Positions 62,701 to 64,000 of a stretch of DNA of 64,000 nucleotides are shown here, piece by piece. The position numbers and the translations under genes are program-made. Positions within the stretch are counted from its first letter, which is position 1; the number at the start of each line of letters is the position of its first letter. The DNA comes from Sulfuricurvum kujiense DSM 16994 (GTDB lineage Bacteria; Campylobacterota; Campylobacteria; Campylobacterales; Sulfurimonadaceae): NCBI RefSeq assembly GCF_000183725.1, contig NC_014762.1:496001-560000 (forward strand), given 5' to 3'. The notes below the pieces were generated by a model. It saw only the letters and a list, made by a program, of their open reading frames with translations. It had not been told where the DNA came from and searched no databases.

Positions 62701-63339
62701 TCAAACCGCTTTGAAAAACTCTGCAGCTTCGGCTTCGTCATCGGTGAGGGTGGTAAAATCTTCATCGTTTTCCAGTTTATCTTTAATCGTTGCCGCGCAA
62801 TAATCAAATCCGATTTGACGTGCGTGTTCCACATCAAATACAAATCCCAAACCGCTGAACTGATACGGCTCTTCTTGCTCGATGCAGAGCAAAATTCCCT
62901 CACACTGCGCTTCGAATTGCTCGACGATGTCGCGATAGCCGATATTAAACTCGGTTGCGTGCCATCCTATATCTTCCAGTGGTTTATCGGAAAATTCGGC
63001 GATGCCGTCTCCGGAGGTATCGTCGTATAAAGAGCGTTTTTGGTTGTATCCGATAATGCTTTGCCATGCACCGGAGGCTTTGATAAGGAGTCGATCATCA
63101 TCCTCGACGATACGGTAATTGTCTCCGATCATCGATGCAATCGGACGGGAAAGATCGGTTGAGAGGGGGGAGAGGGGCGCAACGGAACCTTCGTAAATAG
63201 AGATCAGGGTATGCGGTAACGGTTCGTAATGTATCTCGCCGTTATAGGCAATGGCAAAGCGTTTTGCGGAGTTTACCGCACGCAAAAAATCACTTTTGGA
63301 TACGATGATAATCTCTTTAAAAAGGTTGAATTTTTTCAT
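62701..63339 (-). CDS. Hypothetical protein
   Basis: 212 residues, acidic C terminus (DEDFTTLTDDEAEAAEFF), no signal peptide or membrane helix and no recognised family. It starts MKKFNLFKEIIIV and is preceded by GGGG. Divergent from ilvC, whose start lies about 165 bases away, and convergent with ruvX. Confidence 0.65.
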   Translation of the reverse strand: MKKFNLFKEIIIVSKSDFLRAVNSAKRFAIAYNGEIHYEPLPHTLISIYEGSVAPLSPLSTDLSRPIASMIGDNYRIVEDDDRLLIKASGAWQSIIGYNQKRSLYDDTSGDGIAEFSDKPLEDIGWHATEFNIGYRDIVEQFEAQCEGILLCIEQEEPYQFSGLGFVFDVEHARQIGFDYCAATIKDKLENDEDFTTLTDDEAEAAEFFKAV

Positions 63340-63455
63340 GAAAATCCCCTATGTTTTTGGGTGAATTGTAGCACGGGATCGTTTGGACATCCTTAGCGAA
63401 CGATTTAGCAAGATGCCATAAGGGTGCGCTAATTTTTTTTTATGCAAAAGTGGGA

Positions 63456-63461
63456 TATAAT
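63456..63461 (+). promoter_or_regulatory. -10 box for ilvC
   Basis: TATAAT, 43 bases before the ilvC ATG, with a T-rich stretch but no -35 hexamer upstream. AAGGA at 63493-63497 is the ribosome site. Confidence 0.55.
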
Positions 63462-63483
63462 TCGCCAAATTTTAAGCCAATGA

Positions 63484-64000
<517 letters not shown>

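Overview
The window reads as chromosome of a Campylobacterota bacterium (former Epsilonproteobacteria), most like Sulfuricurvum or Sulfurimonas. This rests on several things seen here. The two-component pair at 37.1-39.1 kb has an ArsS-type kinase H-box. The DNA glycosylase at 18.0 kb is of the Helicobacter MagIII type. CheV, CheA-REC and CheW sit together. lptE follows leuS, and most genes use AAA, GAA and ATC codons with AAGGAG or AGGAG ribosome sites. The genus is an inference. Genes are densely packed with many 1-14 base overlaps, and TTG or GTG starts are common (leuS, lptE, dnaX, argC, greA, yidC and others). I see no rRNA, tRNA, CRISPR array or transposase, and no gene-free stretch longer than about 300 bases.

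Layout. 0-10 kb: end of secF, then leuS-lptE-diguanylate cyclase-folC-mfd-rlmC, one long co-directional run. 10-16.4 kb (minus strand): a poly-N-acetylglucosamine locus pgaB-pgaC-pgaD, followed in the same direction by a YgjP-type metallopeptidase and a response regulator/histidine kinase pair; no pgaA porin gene is present. 16.5-18.7 kb: a conserved hypothetical, ymdB and magIII. 18.6-22.2 kb is the accessory part: a brnT-brnA toxin-antitoxin operon inside a 95-bp direct repeat that copies the 3' end of magIII, then an AT-rich gene for a NACHT-like STAND NTPase with a pentapeptide-repeat tail, split by one in-frame TAA.

22-32 kb: small and housekeeping genes (ywbE, HAD phosphatase, an entericidin-like mini-lipoprotein, cupin, methyltransferase, cold-shock protein, dnaX, murI, rho, a sulfatase-modifying-factor-like protein, a YchJ-like protein, rmuC, a pssA-like gene). 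33-37 kb: an outer-membrane porin joined to feoA-feoB behind a Fur-box-like sequence, suggesting iron-responsive ferrous iron uptake. 37-46.9 kb: arsR-arsS-like regulators, surE, a TcdA/ThiF-family gene, an EAL-CBS-GGDEF protein, a chemoreceptor, greA, argC and an LpxH-like phosphoesterase. 47-51 kb: chemotaxis genes cheV-cheA(REC)-cheW. 51-57.7 kb: aminopeptidase P, two unknown genes, a DUF445 protein, clpB behind a consensus promoter with a HAIR-like repeat, and a tetraheme lipoprotein. 57.8-62.7 kb: the rpmH-rnpA-yidD-yidC-jag-mnmE-ruvX block. The window ends inside ilvC.

The most interesting region is 18.6-22.2 kb, a small defence-like island with traces of recombination. Next are the pga locus with its built-in protease and two-component pair, the iron-linked porin-feoAB unit, and the duplicated linker module in CheA.
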